From: Aeromonas tecta
GTDB taxonomy: Bacteria; Pseudomonadota; Gammaproteobacteria; Enterobacterales; Aeromonadaceae
Assembly (NCBI RefSeq): GCF_000820185.1
Contig: NZ_CDCA01000036.1
Location: 786 to 64,785 of the forward strand
DNA: 64,000 nt
Reading direction: 5' to 3'
Shown: in pieces, positions 35,630-44,329 of the stretch
Layout: each line of letters begins with the position of its first letter
How positions within the stretch are numbered: the stretch's first letter is position 1
The notes under the pieces: generated by a model
Databases searched by the model: none
Told to the model about the DNA's origin: nothing
The model's input: the letters and a program-made list of their open reading frames with translations, nothing else
Made by a program: the position numbers and the translations under genes

Positions 35630-36075
35630 AAAGCATCGTGATGGATATGCGCTTCGTCTTTCTGGCGATCCTGCTGGCCATGTTTACCCAGACCCTGACC
35701 ACCGGCCTGCCGCTCTGGCTGATGGGGGACAGCTTCGTCGCCATGTCGCTGGTGGTGTTCGTCTCCCTGGTCGCCAAGCGCTACCTGCCCTCCTCCCTGC
35801 CGACCTTTGCCTATGCCACCATCATCGGCATTCTCATCTGCCTGCCGGAGACCCCGGTGCGCGGCCTGTTTATTGACGCGGTGGCGAAGATCTCCTTCCT
35901 CTCCTGCTGCGTGCCACTGCTGGCCTTCGCCGGCCTCTCCGTCGGCGGTCAGCTCGAAGAGCTCAAGAAGATGTCGTGGAAGGTGATCCTCATCTTCATG
36001 ATCGTCTCCACCTGCTGCTTCTTCGGCGCCTCGCTGGTTGCCCAACTCGGCTTCTCCATTCAAGGGATCATCTGA
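35626..36075 (+). CDS. Small integral membrane protein, partner of the DUF3100 protein
   Basis: A 149-aa protein with four or five spans (VFLAILLAMFTQTLTTGLPL, FVAMSLVVFVSLVAK, SFLSCCVPLLAFAGLSVGGQ, VILIFMIVSTCCFFGASLVA). It starts in an ATGA overlap with the DUF3100 gene and its stop overlaps the amidohydrolase start by one base (TGATG), so the three genes form one coupled unit. It may be the second half of a two-component permease. Not recognised beyond this. Confidence 0.7.
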   Translation: MKSIVMDMRFVFLAILLAMFTQTLTTGLPLWLMGDSFVAMSLVVFVSLVAKRYLPSSLPTFAYATIIGILICLPETPVRGLFIDAVAKISFLSCCVPLLAFAGLSVGGQLEELKKMSWKVILIFMIVSTCCFFGASLVAQLGFSIQGII

Positions 36076-37256
36076 TGCACAACTACCACATCGAACCTGA
36101 CCTGCTTGCCCTACGTGACTTCAGCCACGAGGTGCGCCACCACCTGCACCGCATCCCGGAATACTCGGGCGCCGAGTTCAAGACCTCGGCCTACTGCCGC
36201 GCGCTGATGGAAGAGTTTGGCTACCAGATCACCGACTACCCCGGCTTCACCGGTTTTCATGGCGATCTGAACATAGACCCCAGCCTGCCCACCATCGCGT
36301 TTCGCGCCGACATGGACGGCCTCGAGATGCACGACATGAGCGAGGTGGCCTTCAAATCCACTCACGAGGGGATGGCCCACAACTGCGGCCACGACTCCCA
36401 CATGGCGATCGCGCTGACCACAGCCCGGTTCCTGGCTGCTCACCAGGAGCGGCTGCAATACAACGTGCGCATCATCTTCCAGATGGCGGAAGAGGACATG
36501 CGGGTACCGGGCGCCGAGAAGATGGTAGAGCTCGGCTGCATGAAGGGGGTGGACGAGATCTACGCGCTGCACAACGACGGCGCCATGGAGACCGGCACCA
36601 TCAAGTTCAATCAGGGGGTCATGTCTTCCTGGGGCTCGGCCTGGACGCTGGAGGTGCGCGGCATCTCCGCCCACGGCTCGACCCCTCACAAGGGGCTGGA
36701 TGCCATCCGCGAGGCGGTGCGCATCATCGAGGACATGGATTATATCGTCGCCAAGCGCACCAGTCCGTTCAGCCCGGCGGTGTTTGGCTGCGGCATGATC
36801 AACGGCGGCACCATCCCCAATGCGGTGGCCGATCACGTGCAGGCCCGTGGCACCATCCGCGCCATGGACGCCGAGACCGATCAGATCCTGAAAAACAGCT
36901 TCAAGGACATAGTCTCTCAAAGCGAGCTGCGCGGCTTCAAGACCAGCATGGTTTATGCCGGTTACCCGGCGGTGGAGAACCACGCAGCGGCCTGCCAACG
37001 CCTGCAACAGGCCGCCGCCAGTGTGCTGCCCGCCGAGGGCATCAACGGTCAGGGCCAGCCCATGACCGGTAGCGAGGATTTCAGCTACATGATCAACGCC
37101 ACCCCGGGCCGCAAGGGCGCCATGTTCTTCCTCGGCAGCGGCTGCCAGGCCAAGGGGATCTGCAACTACCTGCATGCGAATCCCTACTACCTGGACGACG
37201 ACTGCCTGCTGATCGGCGCCCAGATCTTTGTCAATCTGGCGACCCAGGCGGATTAA
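36075..37256 (+). CDS. M20D-family amidohydrolase (hippurate hydrolase-like)
   Basis: A 393-aa metallo-amidase. Metal-site motifs: FRADMDGLEMHDMSEVAF, HNCGHDSHMAIALTTARFLA (CGHDxH), FQMAEEDMRVPGAEKM (catalytic EE/ED) and the dimerisation domain with WTLEVRGISAHGSTPHKGLD. GQPMTGSEDFSYMI precedes the C-terminus. Such enzymes cleave N-acyl amino acids or related amides. The start at 36075 is fixed by the one-base overlap with the upstream gene. Together with the two membrane genes it suggests uptake and cleavage of an acylated compound. The gene's last 70 bp are copied just downstream. Confidence 0.88.
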   Translation: MHNYHIEPDLLALRDFSHEVRHHLHRIPEYSGAEFKTSAYCRALMEEFGYQITDYPGFTGFHGDLNIDPSLPTIAFRADMDGLEMHDMSEVAFKSTHEGMAHNCGHDSHMAIALTTARFLAAHQERLQYNVRIIFQMAEEDMRVPGAEKMVELGCMKGVDEIYALHNDGAMETGTIKFNQGVMSSWGSAWTLEVRGISAHGSTPHKGLDAIREAVRIIEDMDYIVAKRTSPFSPAVFGCGMINGGTIPNAVADHVQARGTIRAMDAETDQILKNSFKDIVSQSELRGFKTSMVYAGYPAVENHAAACQRLQQAAASVLPAEGINGQGQPMTGSEDFSYMINATPGRKGAMFFLGSGCQAKGICNYLHANPYYLDDDCLLIGAQIFVNLATQAD

Positions 37257-37382
37257 GCAGCGTCATCGACAAGGGGGGTGAGAAAGAGCGCATTCCCCGG
37301 CTCACTGGATGACGACATCTGCCGTTCAGTATCCGGATCGTCGTCAATCTGATGACCCAGGCATATTAAACACTGCCATAAA
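37191..37382 (+). repeat. Tandem duplication (period about 113 bp) of the amidohydrolase gene end
   Basis: Copy 1 (37191-37268) is the gene's 3' end; copy 2 is 37305-37382. Shared landmarks: CTGGACGACGAC versus CTGGATGACGAC, then GTCAATCTGGCGACCCAGGC versus GTCAATCTGATGACCCAGGC, then GATTAA versus TATTAA. A 3-nt gap separates the two parts, so copy 2 no longer encodes the same peptide throughout. The terminator follows copy 2. Confidence 0.82.
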
Positions 37383-37385
37383 GCG

Positions 37386-37415
37386 AAAAGAGAGGCCAAT
37401 GGCCTCTCTTTTTTC
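37386..37415. terminator. Bidirectional terminator
   Basis: AAAAGAGAGGCC (37386-37397) pairs with GGCCTCTCTTTT (37400-37411), loop AAT region, with T-runs on both strands. It separates the amidohydrolase operon from the converging cysB-like gene. Confidence 0.9.
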
Positions 37416-37456
37416 TATTCAAGGCAGTGATTATATCCACTGTAAGGCTGCCACCC

Positions 37457-38416
37457 TCACAGCCAGGGCAGGGTCGCCGGATTGATCGCCAGCGGCTGAT
37501 TGATAAGCGACAGTTGCACCGTCTCCCGGCTCACGTGCGGCGCATAGAGATGGATGAAGTCATACATGTAGTCGCGCAGGTGAACGTGCCGGCGCAGGCA
37601 GACATGGGCCACGCTCGAGGCGATCAGATGATCGATGTTGAGCGCAACGAGATTCTCTTTGTCCCCCTCGTCGAAGGCGGCGGAGGCGATTACCCCCACC
37701 CCCATGCCGAGGCGCACATAGTGCTTGATGATGTCGGTGTCGGTGGCGGTCAGCACGATGCGCGGGCTGAGGCCGTGACGGCCGAACGCCTTGTCCATCT
37801 TGGAGCGACCGGTGAAGCCGAACACATAGGTGATAAGGGGATAACGGGCCAGATCCGCCATGGAGAGCGGCTGGCACGCGAGCAACGGGTGACCGTGAGG
37901 CACCACCACGCTACGCCCCCAGCGATAGCAGGGCACGGTCGCCAGCTCGTCGAACAGGTGCATGGACTCGGTGGCGATGGCCATCTCCACATCGCCGTTT
38001 TGCACCATCTGGGCGAGCTGGGCCGGCGCGCCCTGATGCAGATGAATACTGACCTCGGGGTAGCGGCGCGAGAAGGCGGTGATCACCGCCGGCAACTTGT
38101 AGCGCGCCATGGTGTGGGTGGTGGCGATGCGCAGCACCCCGCTGGTGGCGAGCTGCTCGCTCGCCGAGAGCTGGCCTAGCTGGTCGACCTGAGCCACCAC
38201 CCCCTTGGCCAGCTCCATCACCTGTTCCCCCATGGGGGTCAGGCCAATCAGGTTCTTGCCCTTGCGGGTGAACAGCGCCAGTCCCAGCTCATCTTCCAGC
38301 ATCTTCATCTGTTTGCTGAGGGTCGGTTGGGAGGTATAGAGCTTCTCCGCCGTCGCCGAGATGTTGAAGTTGTTCTTCACTATCTCGGTGAAGTTCTTGA
38401 GCCGGGCGATGTTCAT
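37457..38416 (-). CDS. CysB-family LysR-type transcriptional regulator
   Basis: A 319-aa regulator: N-terminal winged helix-turn-helix (residues 1-60, ISATAEKLYTSQPTLSKQMK) and a periplasmic-binding-like effector domain. Distinct CysB-branch signatures: RIATTHTMARYKLPAVITAF, IATESMHLFDELATVPCYRW, YVFGFTGRSKMDKAFGRHGL and TATDTDIIKHYVRLGMGVGV, nearly as in CysB. CysB and Cbl respond to sulfur signals (N-acetylserine, sulfate starvation), so this may control sulfur or amide metabolism; whether it is CysB itself or a Cbl-like paralogue is open. Start ATG 38416 overlaps the pdxH stop by 1 nt, so both share a transcript. Confidence 0.85.
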   Translation of the reverse strand: MNIARLKNFTEIVKNNFNISATAEKLYTSQPTLSKQMKMLEDELGLALFTRKGKNLIGLTPMGEQVMELAKGVVAQVDQLGQLSASEQLATSGVLRIATTHTMARYKLPAVITAFSRRYPEVSIHLHQGAPAQLAQMVQNGDVEMAIATESMHLFDELATVPCYRWGRSVVVPHGHPLLACQPLSMADLARYPLITYVFGFTGRSKMDKAFGRHGLSPRIVLTATDTDIIKHYVRLGMGVGVIASAAFDEGDKENLVALNIDHLIASSVAHVCLRRHVHLRDYMYDFIHLYAPHVSRETVQLSLINQPLAINPATLPWL

Positions 38417-39054
38417 CAGGGGGCCAGCCGCTCGATGTGCCAGCCTTCCCCTTCCCGGCTGTAGTAGAAGCGATCGTGCAACCGATGCTCGCCTCCCTGC
38501 CAAAACTCCACGGTGTCGATGACGACTCTGTAGCCGCCCCAGAAGCTCGGTAGCGGCACCTCACCATTGGCGAACTTCTGCTTGAGCTCGAGGAACTTGG
38601 CCTCCAGCACGCCGCGGGCCGAGATGCGCGACGACTGCTGGGAGACCCAGGCCGCGATCTGGCTGTCTTTCGGGCGGCTGTGGAAGTACTTCATCACCTC
38701 CAGGGCGCCGAGTTTTTCCACCCGGCCGGTGACATGCACCTGGCGGTCCAGGGTGTGCCAGGGAAAATGCAGGCTGATGCGGGGATTGCCGTCCAGCTGC
38801 GTCGCCTTGCGGCTGCCCATGTTGGTGTAAAACACCATGCCCTGGGCATCGTAGTGTTTGAGCAGCACGGTGCGCTGCCAGGGCTGCCCCTCGGCATCCA
38901 CGGTCGCTATCACCATGGCGGTCGGATCGGAGAGGCGCGCCTCGCACGCTTGGGCCAGCCACTTCTCGAACAGATCCAGTGGCAAGGCCGGCAGATCGGC
39001 CCGGTGCAACCCGCCTTTGTTGTATTCACGGCGCAGGTCGGCAACATCCATCAT
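38416..39054 (-). CDS. pdxH: Pyridoxine/pyridoxamine 5'-phosphate oxidase
   Basis: FMN-dependent enzyme that makes pyridoxal 5'-phosphate, the last step of vitamin B6 synthesis and salvage. 212 aa, close to the usual 218. Landmarks: [60 protein letters not shown], and the C-terminal [20 protein letters not shown] followed by RLHDRFYY. Start ATG 39054 has AAGGA 8 nt upstream. It is coupled to the CysB-like gene downstream. Confidence 0.95.
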   Translation of the reverse strand: MMDVADLRREYNKGGLHRADLPALPLDLFEKWLAQACEARLSDPTAMVIATVDAEGQPWQRTVLLKHYDAQGMVFYTNMGSRKATQLDGNPRISLHFPWHTLDRQVHVTGRVEKLGALEVMKYFHSRPKDSQIAAWVSQQSSRISARGVLEAKFLELKQKFANGEVPLPSFWGGYRVVIDTVEFWQGGEHRLHDRFYYSREGEGWHIERLAP

Positions 39055-39168
39055 CTTGATTTTCCTTCTCTCTTTGCCGCCGAGGCGGCTATGCATTGAG
39101 GTATTGTGCGACGAGCCGGCCATGGGTACAAGCCCGGGTCAACGCGAATGCAGGGGCCAAAAAAATGA

Positions 39169-39188
39169 AGGGAGGCCTTGGCCTCCCT
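39169..39188. terminator. Palindromic hairpin upstream of pdxH, after the lipoprotein gene
   Basis: A perfect 20-bp palindrome, AGGGAGGCCTTGGCCTCCCT. On the minus strand it lies downstream of the lipoprotein gene. It is preceded by GCCAAAAAAATG on the plus strand, so on the minus strand a T-run follows it. Confidence 0.75.
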
Positions 39189-39212
39189 CGGGTGCAGTGA
39201 AACCCGGCGCAC

Positions 39213-39539
39213 TCACTGCTCGCGCACCGGCGCCGGTGGGCAGTGCGCCAGCATGCGCTGGTTGTACTCGGCGGCATAGCTGCTGAGTTTGGCGTGTTGT
39301 TCCTTTTGCTCGGGCCTTATCACATCCCCCAAGCCATCAAGGTAGCGCACGCCGCAGCGCGCCTTGGCCTCCCCTTGCGCCTCGGCCGGGATGCCGGGCG
39401 CCACCTCACCGCGCCCCGCCCGCACGATCAACCGGTAATCCTGCAGAGCCAGACTCTGCTCCACCGCCTGCTCCAGTGTGCCGGCATCCGCCTGACAACC
39501 CGCCAGCAGCGTCAGCAACAGGGCGTAACCGGCTCTCAT
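39213..39539 (-). CDS. Small lipoprotein coupled to the metalloprotease gene
   Basis: A 108-aa protein beginning MRAGYALLLTLLAGCQADAG with lipobox LAGC, so probably outer-membrane or periplasmic. The mature part is charged and helical (GTLEQAVEQSLALQDYRLIV, EQKEQHAKLSSYAAEYNQRM) with Cys residues near 62 and 100 that could form a disulfide. No family recognised. Its ATG overlaps the metalloprotease stop by 4 nt (ATGA); a role with the protease, such as chaperone or inhibitor, is inference. Confidence 0.65.
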   Translation of the reverse strand: MRAGYALLLTLLAGCQADAGTLEQAVEQSLALQDYRLIVRAGRGEVAPGIPAEAQGEAKARCGVRYLDGLGDVIRPEQKEQHAKLSSYAAEYNQRMLAHCPPAPVREQ

Positions 39540-41515
39540 GCCTGTCTCCGTTGCCAGCCCAGCAGGGCCAGGGCCAGGGTCCAGAGGCCGAGTGCACCGC
39601 CACCGCCGCCACCGCTCTCCTCCACCCGCTGGGTAACAGACAACTTGACCGGGCTGATGGCGAAGAACAGATTGTCGCTGCAGGCCACTTTCAAGCGGCC
39701 GGTGCCCTCGTCGCCGGCGGGAATGGTCACATTCGCCGATCCCGAGTTGGGCAGGCTGCTGGCGAGCAGCGTCCAGCTCACCCCTTCGTCCCGGGTCATG
39801 GACAACTCCACCTTGCTGCAGTTGATAGGCGCGGCATCGGTGCCCGCCACATCCCAGCCGATGCTCTGGGTATGACCCGATGCCAGCGGTGTCACCAGCG
39901 GGCTGGTCAGGCGGAACGCCTTGCCGGTATTGACCACCTGGATCCGCATCTCATCGCTGGCGACCCCGCCCTTGCCATCACGCGCCGTGAGGCGGAAATT
40001 GAGATCCCGGTTGGTGGTGGGCCAAGCCTCCCCCTTCGCCAGGGTGTTGGTCAGCAAAGAAGGCAGGCTGGGCAGGGTGCGCTCCGCTGTGCTGGTCGGC
40101 GCCACGAAGCGAAACAGCGGACGAGTGCCATCGTCCACCATGCTGGCCAGGCTGAAAGACTCGGTACCCAGATCGATCTGCTCCCAGGTGTAGGTCAGCG
40201 GATCGTTATCCAGATCGGCTCCGGCGCCCTTGAGCACGAACGGCGTGTTGGCCGGGATAGCATAGTCGCTGCCGGCAGCGACCTGGGGCGCGTTGTTGGT
40301 CAGGCCCAGGCTGATACCGCAATTGGGCACAGTCGCCATGTGCGCCCGCATCTGCTCGATGGACTTGCTGTGGAAGTAGGGCTGGCTGTTGGCTTGCAGA
40401 TTCTCTTCACCGCAGATGCCGGCATAGGCCATGATGGAGCTGCCACTGCCCGGCTCCCAGGCCTGGCCAGCGGAGCGGTTGCCACCGCCGCAGCTGCCGG
40501 TGGTGCCGTTGAAGGTGTGCTCGGCGCCGAACTGGTGGCCGATCTCGTGGGATACATAGTCGATAAAGAAAGCATCCCCCACCGGGTTGGGGGAGCCCGT
40601 CATCCCGGCCGATCGTTCACTGCCCCCGCACAGGGAATTCAATTGGGCCAAGCCACCGCCCCCGGTGTTGACCACGTGGCCGATGTCGAAGAGACCCAGC
40701 TTGGCGCCCGCCTGAGTCAGGGCGGCTTGCTGCACGATGACGTTGGCATCGATGTCGCTGTCATTGTTCTTGAACGGATCATTGGCGGTATCGGTGAAGA
40801 TGATGGTGTCGTTGCCGCTGGCGAGCTGGAACTCGGCGGCGACATCACGCTGGTACACCTCGTTCACCCGGTTGAGCATGGTGGTGATGGCCGCCAGCCC
40901 GGCCGCGACTGTGCCGCCGTGGTACTGGGTGTACTCCCCCGCCGCCGAGACGGCTATCACGTAGCGCTTGCGCAGGTTGCCATCCACCAGCACCTGGCGC
41001 GACAGCTTCCTGGCAGCGCCGCCGATCACCTTGTCCGCTTCTTCTTCCAGCCGACTGTGGGCATCCTGCTGGTAGTAGATGGCGTAGCCTTCGCCATTGC
41101 GCAGAGGATCGACGAACACCATCTTGCCCTCATGGCTGAATATGGCGTGGAAACCCTGCGGCCCGAGATCGAAGCGGCCCGTGTCGGTCGGCGATAATTT
41201 GTTCTGCCCTTTAAAGGTTCGAATATCGGGATATTTTGCCGCCAGGTCTGCAGGCAGCAGATCATAGGGCTCAAGGGTGAAAATAACCTCATTGCCGTCC
41301 GGCAGAGGCAGGGTCAGCTCGCGTTCCCCGGCCTGCAGAGCGGCGAAGTGATCGGCGGGGACGGTGGCAACCCGATATTGGCTGGCACGGACCTCGTAGC
41401 CATCCGCCGCGCCGCCGCGTGCCAGCACGGTGTTCCACTCCTTGGCGGCGAGGCCGGAGGAAGCCAGCAGACCGGCCACCATCAGGGCCAGCGGGGAATA
41501 TGTCATCAACTGCAT
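39536..41515 (-). CDS. Secreted reprolysin-type metalloprotease with GlyGly-CTERM anchor
   Basis: A 659-aa exported zinc protease. Signal peptide (residues 1-23, LALMVAGLLASSGLAA), a propeptide region (24-180), and the metzincin catalytic domain with zinc motif HEIGHQFGAEH (H323, H327, H333; HExxHxxGxxH) and Met-turn SIMAYAGICG (near 366). Two beta-sandwich (Ig/fibronectin-like) segments follow to about 625. The end, GGGGGGALGLWTLALALLGW then RRQA, is a GlyGly-CTERM sorting signal, processed by rhombosortase in type II secreting Aeromonas, Vibrio and Shewanella. It starts the two-gene unit; the lipoprotein gene follows by ATGA overlap. Possible virulence or nutrition factor. Confidence 0.9.
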   Translation of the reverse strand: MQLMTYSPLALMVAGLLASSGLAAKEWNTVLARGGAADGYEVRASQYRVATVPADHFAALQAGERELTLPLPDGNEVIFTLEPYDLLPADLAAKYPDIRTFKGQNKLSPTDTGRFDLGPQGFHAIFSHEGKMVFVDPLRNGEGYAIYYQQDAHSRLEEEADKVIGGAARKLSRQVLVDGNLRKRYVIAVSAAGEYTQYHGGTVAAGLAAITTMLNRVNEVYQRDVAAEFQLASGNDTIIFTDTANDPFKNNDSDIDANVIVQQAALTQAGAKLGLFDIGHVVNTGGGGLAQLNSLCGGSERSAGMTGSPNPVGDAFFIDYVSHEIGHQFGAEHTFNGTTGSCGGGNRSAGQAWEPGSGSSIMAYAGICGEENLQANSQPYFHSKSIEQMRAHMATVPNCGISLGLTNNAPQVAAGSDYAIPANTPFVLKGAGADLDNDPLTYTWEQIDLGTESFSLASMVDDGTRPLFRFVAPTSTAERTLPSLPSLLTNTLAKGEAWPTTNRDLNFRLTARDGKGGVASDEMRIQVVNTGKAFRLTSPLVTPLASGHTQSIGWDVAGTDAAPINCSKVELSMTRDEGVSWTLLASSLPNSGSANVTIPAGDEGTGRLKVACSDNLFFAISPVKLSVTQRVEESGGGGGGALGLWTLALALLGWQRRQA

Positions 41516-41726
41516 CTTTTTTTATTCCTTTTTAATGCGTTAACCCGAACTGCTTTGGCATCATTTTCCTACTACGGCGATAAGTCCAGCGCCTTCCGCG
41601 GTACATTCCCCGAATGGGGACGGTTGCACCAACGCGGTCTAGCCCCTATCATTGCGCGGATTTGTCCGTTTCAGAACCCCCTCCGCGATGGGGCCGGTTC
41701 ATCCCTTTTTGGCCAAGGTTAATCTC

Positions 41727-42938
41727 ATGCTTAAGTCCCCACTGTTGCCCCGTTCCGGGGATCTAGTCGTTGCCATCGTTGACGATGTATTGGCTCAGGG
41801 TCTCACCCTCGACCGAGCCTATGCCCGCCACTTCTCCGGTATCGAGCTCAAACCGCAAGAACAGGCAAGGATTGCCCTGGTCACCGGCGATCTGTTGCGC
41901 CGCCTCAGCCTCTATTGTGCCCTGACCGGCATCCAGGTGCGTCAGGCCGCCAAGAACGTCTGGCCGCTGCTGCACAGCTGGCACGCCTTCCACAAGATAG
42001 CTCAGTCCAATCACCCGACGCTGGATCGTTTCAACGAAGAAGCCTTCCGCCGCCGCCTCGCCGAAGCCAAGAAGAATCCGGTGCTGATGGACGGTTGCCC
42101 GAGCTGGCTGGAAAAGCTGGGTAGCGAGCAGCTCGGCGACGCCTGGCCTGCCGAGCGCGCCGCCCTGGCCTGGATGCCCAAGCGCTATCTGCGGGTCAAT
42201 ACCCTCAAGGGTACCCGCGAAGAGCTGCAAGCCGTGCTGGCCAAGGAACATGTCTCTACTATTCCGGTCGAAGGTGTCGCCACCGCCCTGCAGGTCACCA
42301 CTGACGCCGCGCTGTTTCGTACCAAGGCGTTCGCCGATGGCTGGTTCGAGCAGCAGGATGCCGGCTCCCAGCTGGTCGCTGCGGCGCTGGAAGTCACCCC
42401 TGGCATGCGCGTCATCGATGCCTGCGCCGGTGCCGGTGGCAAGACCCTGCACATCGCCGCCATGATGAGCGGCAAGGGCCGCCTGCTGGCGATGGACGTG
42501 GAAGAGTGGAAGCTGGAGAACCTCAAGCAGCGTGCCCGCCGCGCCGGTGCCCACAACGTGGAGACCCGCGTCATCGAGAGCAGCAAGACAGTCAAGCGCC
42601 TCAAGGGCACCGCCGACCGGGTGCTGCTGGATGTGCCCTGCTCCGGTTTGGGCGTACTCAAGCGCAATCCGGATGCCAAGTGGCGCGACACCGCCGAGCG
42701 CCTGCCGGTGCTGGTTGCCCTGCAAGAAGAGATCCTGCAGCGCTACAGCCAGATGGTGAAGGTCGGTGGTCTGCTGGTCTATGCAACCTGCTCCATCCTG
42801 CCCCAGGAGAACCGCCAGCAGGTGGACAAATTCCTGGCCGCCAATGACAACTACCGGTTGCGCGACGATCACACCGTCAGCCCATCCGAGACCGGCTTCG
42901 ACGGTTTCTACATGGCGCGCATTGAGCGCATCGGCTGA
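41727..42938 (+). CDS. RsmB/NOP-family RNA (cytosine-C5) methyltransferase
   Basis: A 403-aa AdoMet-dependent enzyme that makes 5-methylcytosine in rRNA or tRNA. The C-terminal catalytic domain has all motifs: VIDACAGAGGKTLHIAAMM (AdoMet binding), AMDVEEWKLENLKQRARRAG, DVPCSGLGVLKRNPDAKW (PC-Cys) and YATCSILPQENRQQVDKFL (catalytic TCS Cys). The N-terminal 140 aa is helical, and there is no PUA domain as in RsmF. The best-known relatives are RsmB and RsmF, but the length fits neither well; the exact target is unclear. Start ATG 41727, weak AAGG ribosome site. Confidence 0.85.
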   Translation: MLKSPLLPRSGDLVVAIVDDVLAQGLTLDRAYARHFSGIELKPQEQARIALVTGDLLRRLSLYCALTGIQVRQAAKNVWPLLHSWHAFHKIAQSNHPTLDRFNEEAFRRRLAEAKKNPVLMDGCPSWLEKLGSEQLGDAWPAERAALAWMPKRYLRVNTLKGTREELQAVLAKEHVSTIPVEGVATALQVTTDAALFRTKAFADGWFEQQDAGSQLVAAALEVTPGMRVIDACAGAGGKTLHIAAMMSGKGRLLAMDVEEWKLENLKQRARRAGAHNVETRVIESSKTVKRLKGTADRVLLDVPCSGLGVLKRNPDAKWRDTAERLPVLVALQEEILQRYSQMVKVGGLLVYATCSILPQENRQQVDKFLAANDNYRLRDDHTVSPSETGFDGFYMARIERIG

Positions 42939-42956
42939 TCTTGTCAGACGGAATAA

Positions 42957-42985
42957 AAAAGGGGGAGCCATTGGCTCCCCCTTTT
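42957..42985. terminator. Bidirectional terminator between the methyltransferase gene and grxD
   Basis: AAAAGGGGGAGCC (42957-42969) pairs with GGCTCCCCCTTTT (42972-42984), with A- and T-runs on both sides. Confidence 0.9.
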
Positions 42986-43004
42986 GCTTGATGCTGCTGC
43001 GACC

Positions 43005-43349
43005 TTATTCGGCGGCAGCCTCATCTTGTTTGTGCTTGGCGGCCACTTCCTTGATCAGGGTCTGCAGCTCACCTGCCTGGAACATCTCGATCATGATGTC
43101 GCAGCCACCGACCAGCTCCCCTTCCACCCACAGCTGGGGGAAAGTAGGCCAGTTGGCAAACTTCGGCAACTCGGCACGGATGTCCGGGTTTTGCAGGATG
43201 TCGACGTAAGCAAAGGGCTCACCGCAGGACATCATGGCCTGGGAAGCCTGGGCAGAGAAACCGCAGCTCGGAAGCTTGGGGGATCCCTTCATGTACAGGA
43301 TGATGGGATTATCAGCCAGTTGCTGTTTGATCTTTTCGATAGTTTCCAT
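43005..43349 (-). CDS. grxD: Monothiol glutaredoxin Grx4
   Basis: A 114-aa iron-sulfur carrier glutaredoxin. IKQQLADNPIILYMKGSPKL, the monothiol active site CGFS (SCGFSAQASQAMMSC), FAYVDILQNPDIRAEL and the glutathione-binding NWPTFPQLWVEGELVGGCDI are all typical. It binds a [2Fe-2S] cluster with glutathione. Length fits E. coli GrxD (115 aa). Monocistronic; it stands beside sodB, another iron/oxidative-stress gene, transcribed divergently. Confidence 0.95.
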   Translation of the reverse strand: METIEKIKQQLADNPIILYMKGSPKLPSCGFSAQASQAMMSCGEPFAYVDILQNPDIRAELPKFANWPTFPQLWVEGELVGGCDIMIEMFQAGELQTLIKEVAAKHKQDEAAAE

Positions 43350-43635
43350 AGATGCCTCACTAGAGCGATTTCGGCGGCCATTCTACTGCAAACCGGGCAG
43401 ACCACAAACTGGCAAACCGTGCGAAGTGCAAGAAGAGATGGGTCAATAAGCGGCAGCTTGATCCAAGTCATGGCGAGAATCAAGAGTTGTTAGCCCATCT
43501 TTGATACTGCTACAATCGATGGGCTTTGGGCCATCCGGCCCCCAATTTTAACAACAATTCTTTTCAAAATAGAAAAGAGTCAGCAATGTCTTGCAACCGT
43601 CGCTTTCGCACGGTCCAGCCAATGGAGAGTAGAAA

Positions 43636-44220
43636 ATGGCATTCGAACTTCCCGCTCTGCCCTATGCAATCAATGCACTGGAACCGCACATCTCCCAGGA
43701 AACCCTGGAATACCATCACGGCAAGCACCACAACACCTACGTGGTCAACCTGAACAACCTGGTGCCGGGTACCGAGTTTGAAGGCAAGTCTCTGGAAGAG
43801 ATCATCAAGACCTCCACCGGTGGTGTCTTCAACAACGCCGCCCAGATCTGGAACCACACCTTCTACTGGCACTGCCTCTCCCCGAACGGCGGTGGCGAGC
43901 CGACTGGCGCCCTGGCCGATGCCATTAACAAGGCATTCGGCTCCTTCGCCGAATTCAAGGATGCGTTCACCAAGTCTGCCATCGGCAACTTCGGCTCTAG
44001 CTGGACCTGGTTGGTGAAAAAGGCCGATGGCTCCCTGGCCATCGTCAACACCTCCAACGCCGGCTGCCCGCTGACCGAAGCCGGGACTACCCCGCTGCTG
44101 ACCGTCGACCTGTGGGAGCACGCCTACTACATCGATTTCCGCAACATGCGTCCGAAGTACATGGAAACCTTCTGGACCCTGGTCAACTGGGAATTCGTTG
44201 CCAAAAACCTGGCTGCCTAA
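43636..44220 (+). CDS. sodB: Iron superoxide dismutase
   Basis: Converts superoxide to oxygen and hydrogen peroxide in the cytoplasm. 194 aa. Metal ligands are visible: His27 ([15 protein letters not shown]), His74 ([12 protein letters not shown]), and Asp157/His161 ([20 protein letters not shown]). The Fe-type signature residues around [14 protein letters not shown] and Q70 in NNAAQIWNH point to SodB, not SodA. GGAGAG lies 8 nt before the ATG. A strong terminator follows. Confidence 0.97.
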   Translation: MAFELPALPYAINALEPHISQETLEYHHGKHHNTYVVNLNNLVPGTEFEGKSLEEIIKTSTGGVFNNAAQIWNHTFYWHCLSPNGGGEPTGALADAINKAFGSFAEFKDAFTKSAIGNFGSSWTWLVKKADGSLAIVNTSNAGCPLTEAGTTPLLTVDLWEHAYYIDFRNMRPKYMETFWTLVNWEFVAKNLAA

Positions 44221-44236
44221 TCAGCCTTGTCTTGCC

Positions 44237-44266
44237 AAAACGCCCCGCATCGCGGGGCGTTTTTTT
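44237..44266 (+). terminator. Rho-independent terminator after sodB
   Basis: AAAACGCCCCGC (44237-44248) pairs with GCGGGGCGTTTT (44252-44263), loop AT, with a run of seven T. Confidence 0.95.
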
Positions 44267-44285
44267 ATGGCCGCTCGCCAACAAG

Positions 44286-44310
44286 AAGGGCGCCCACTGG
44301 CGCCCTTTTT
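44286..44310. terminator. Second hairpin, between sodB and mlaA
   Basis: AAGGGCGCC pairs with GGCGCCCTT (44286-44307) and is followed by TTTTATTC. On the minus strand it lies 20 nt after the mlaA stop and may terminate mlaA. Confidence 0.75.
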
Positions 44311-44329
44311 ATTCACATGCAGCTAACGC

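Noticed and set aside
43526-43753. Frame starting MGHPAPNFN that overlaps the sodB start
   Set aside because: It reads through the sodB ribosome site and into sodB in the wrong frame; sodB identity is certain.
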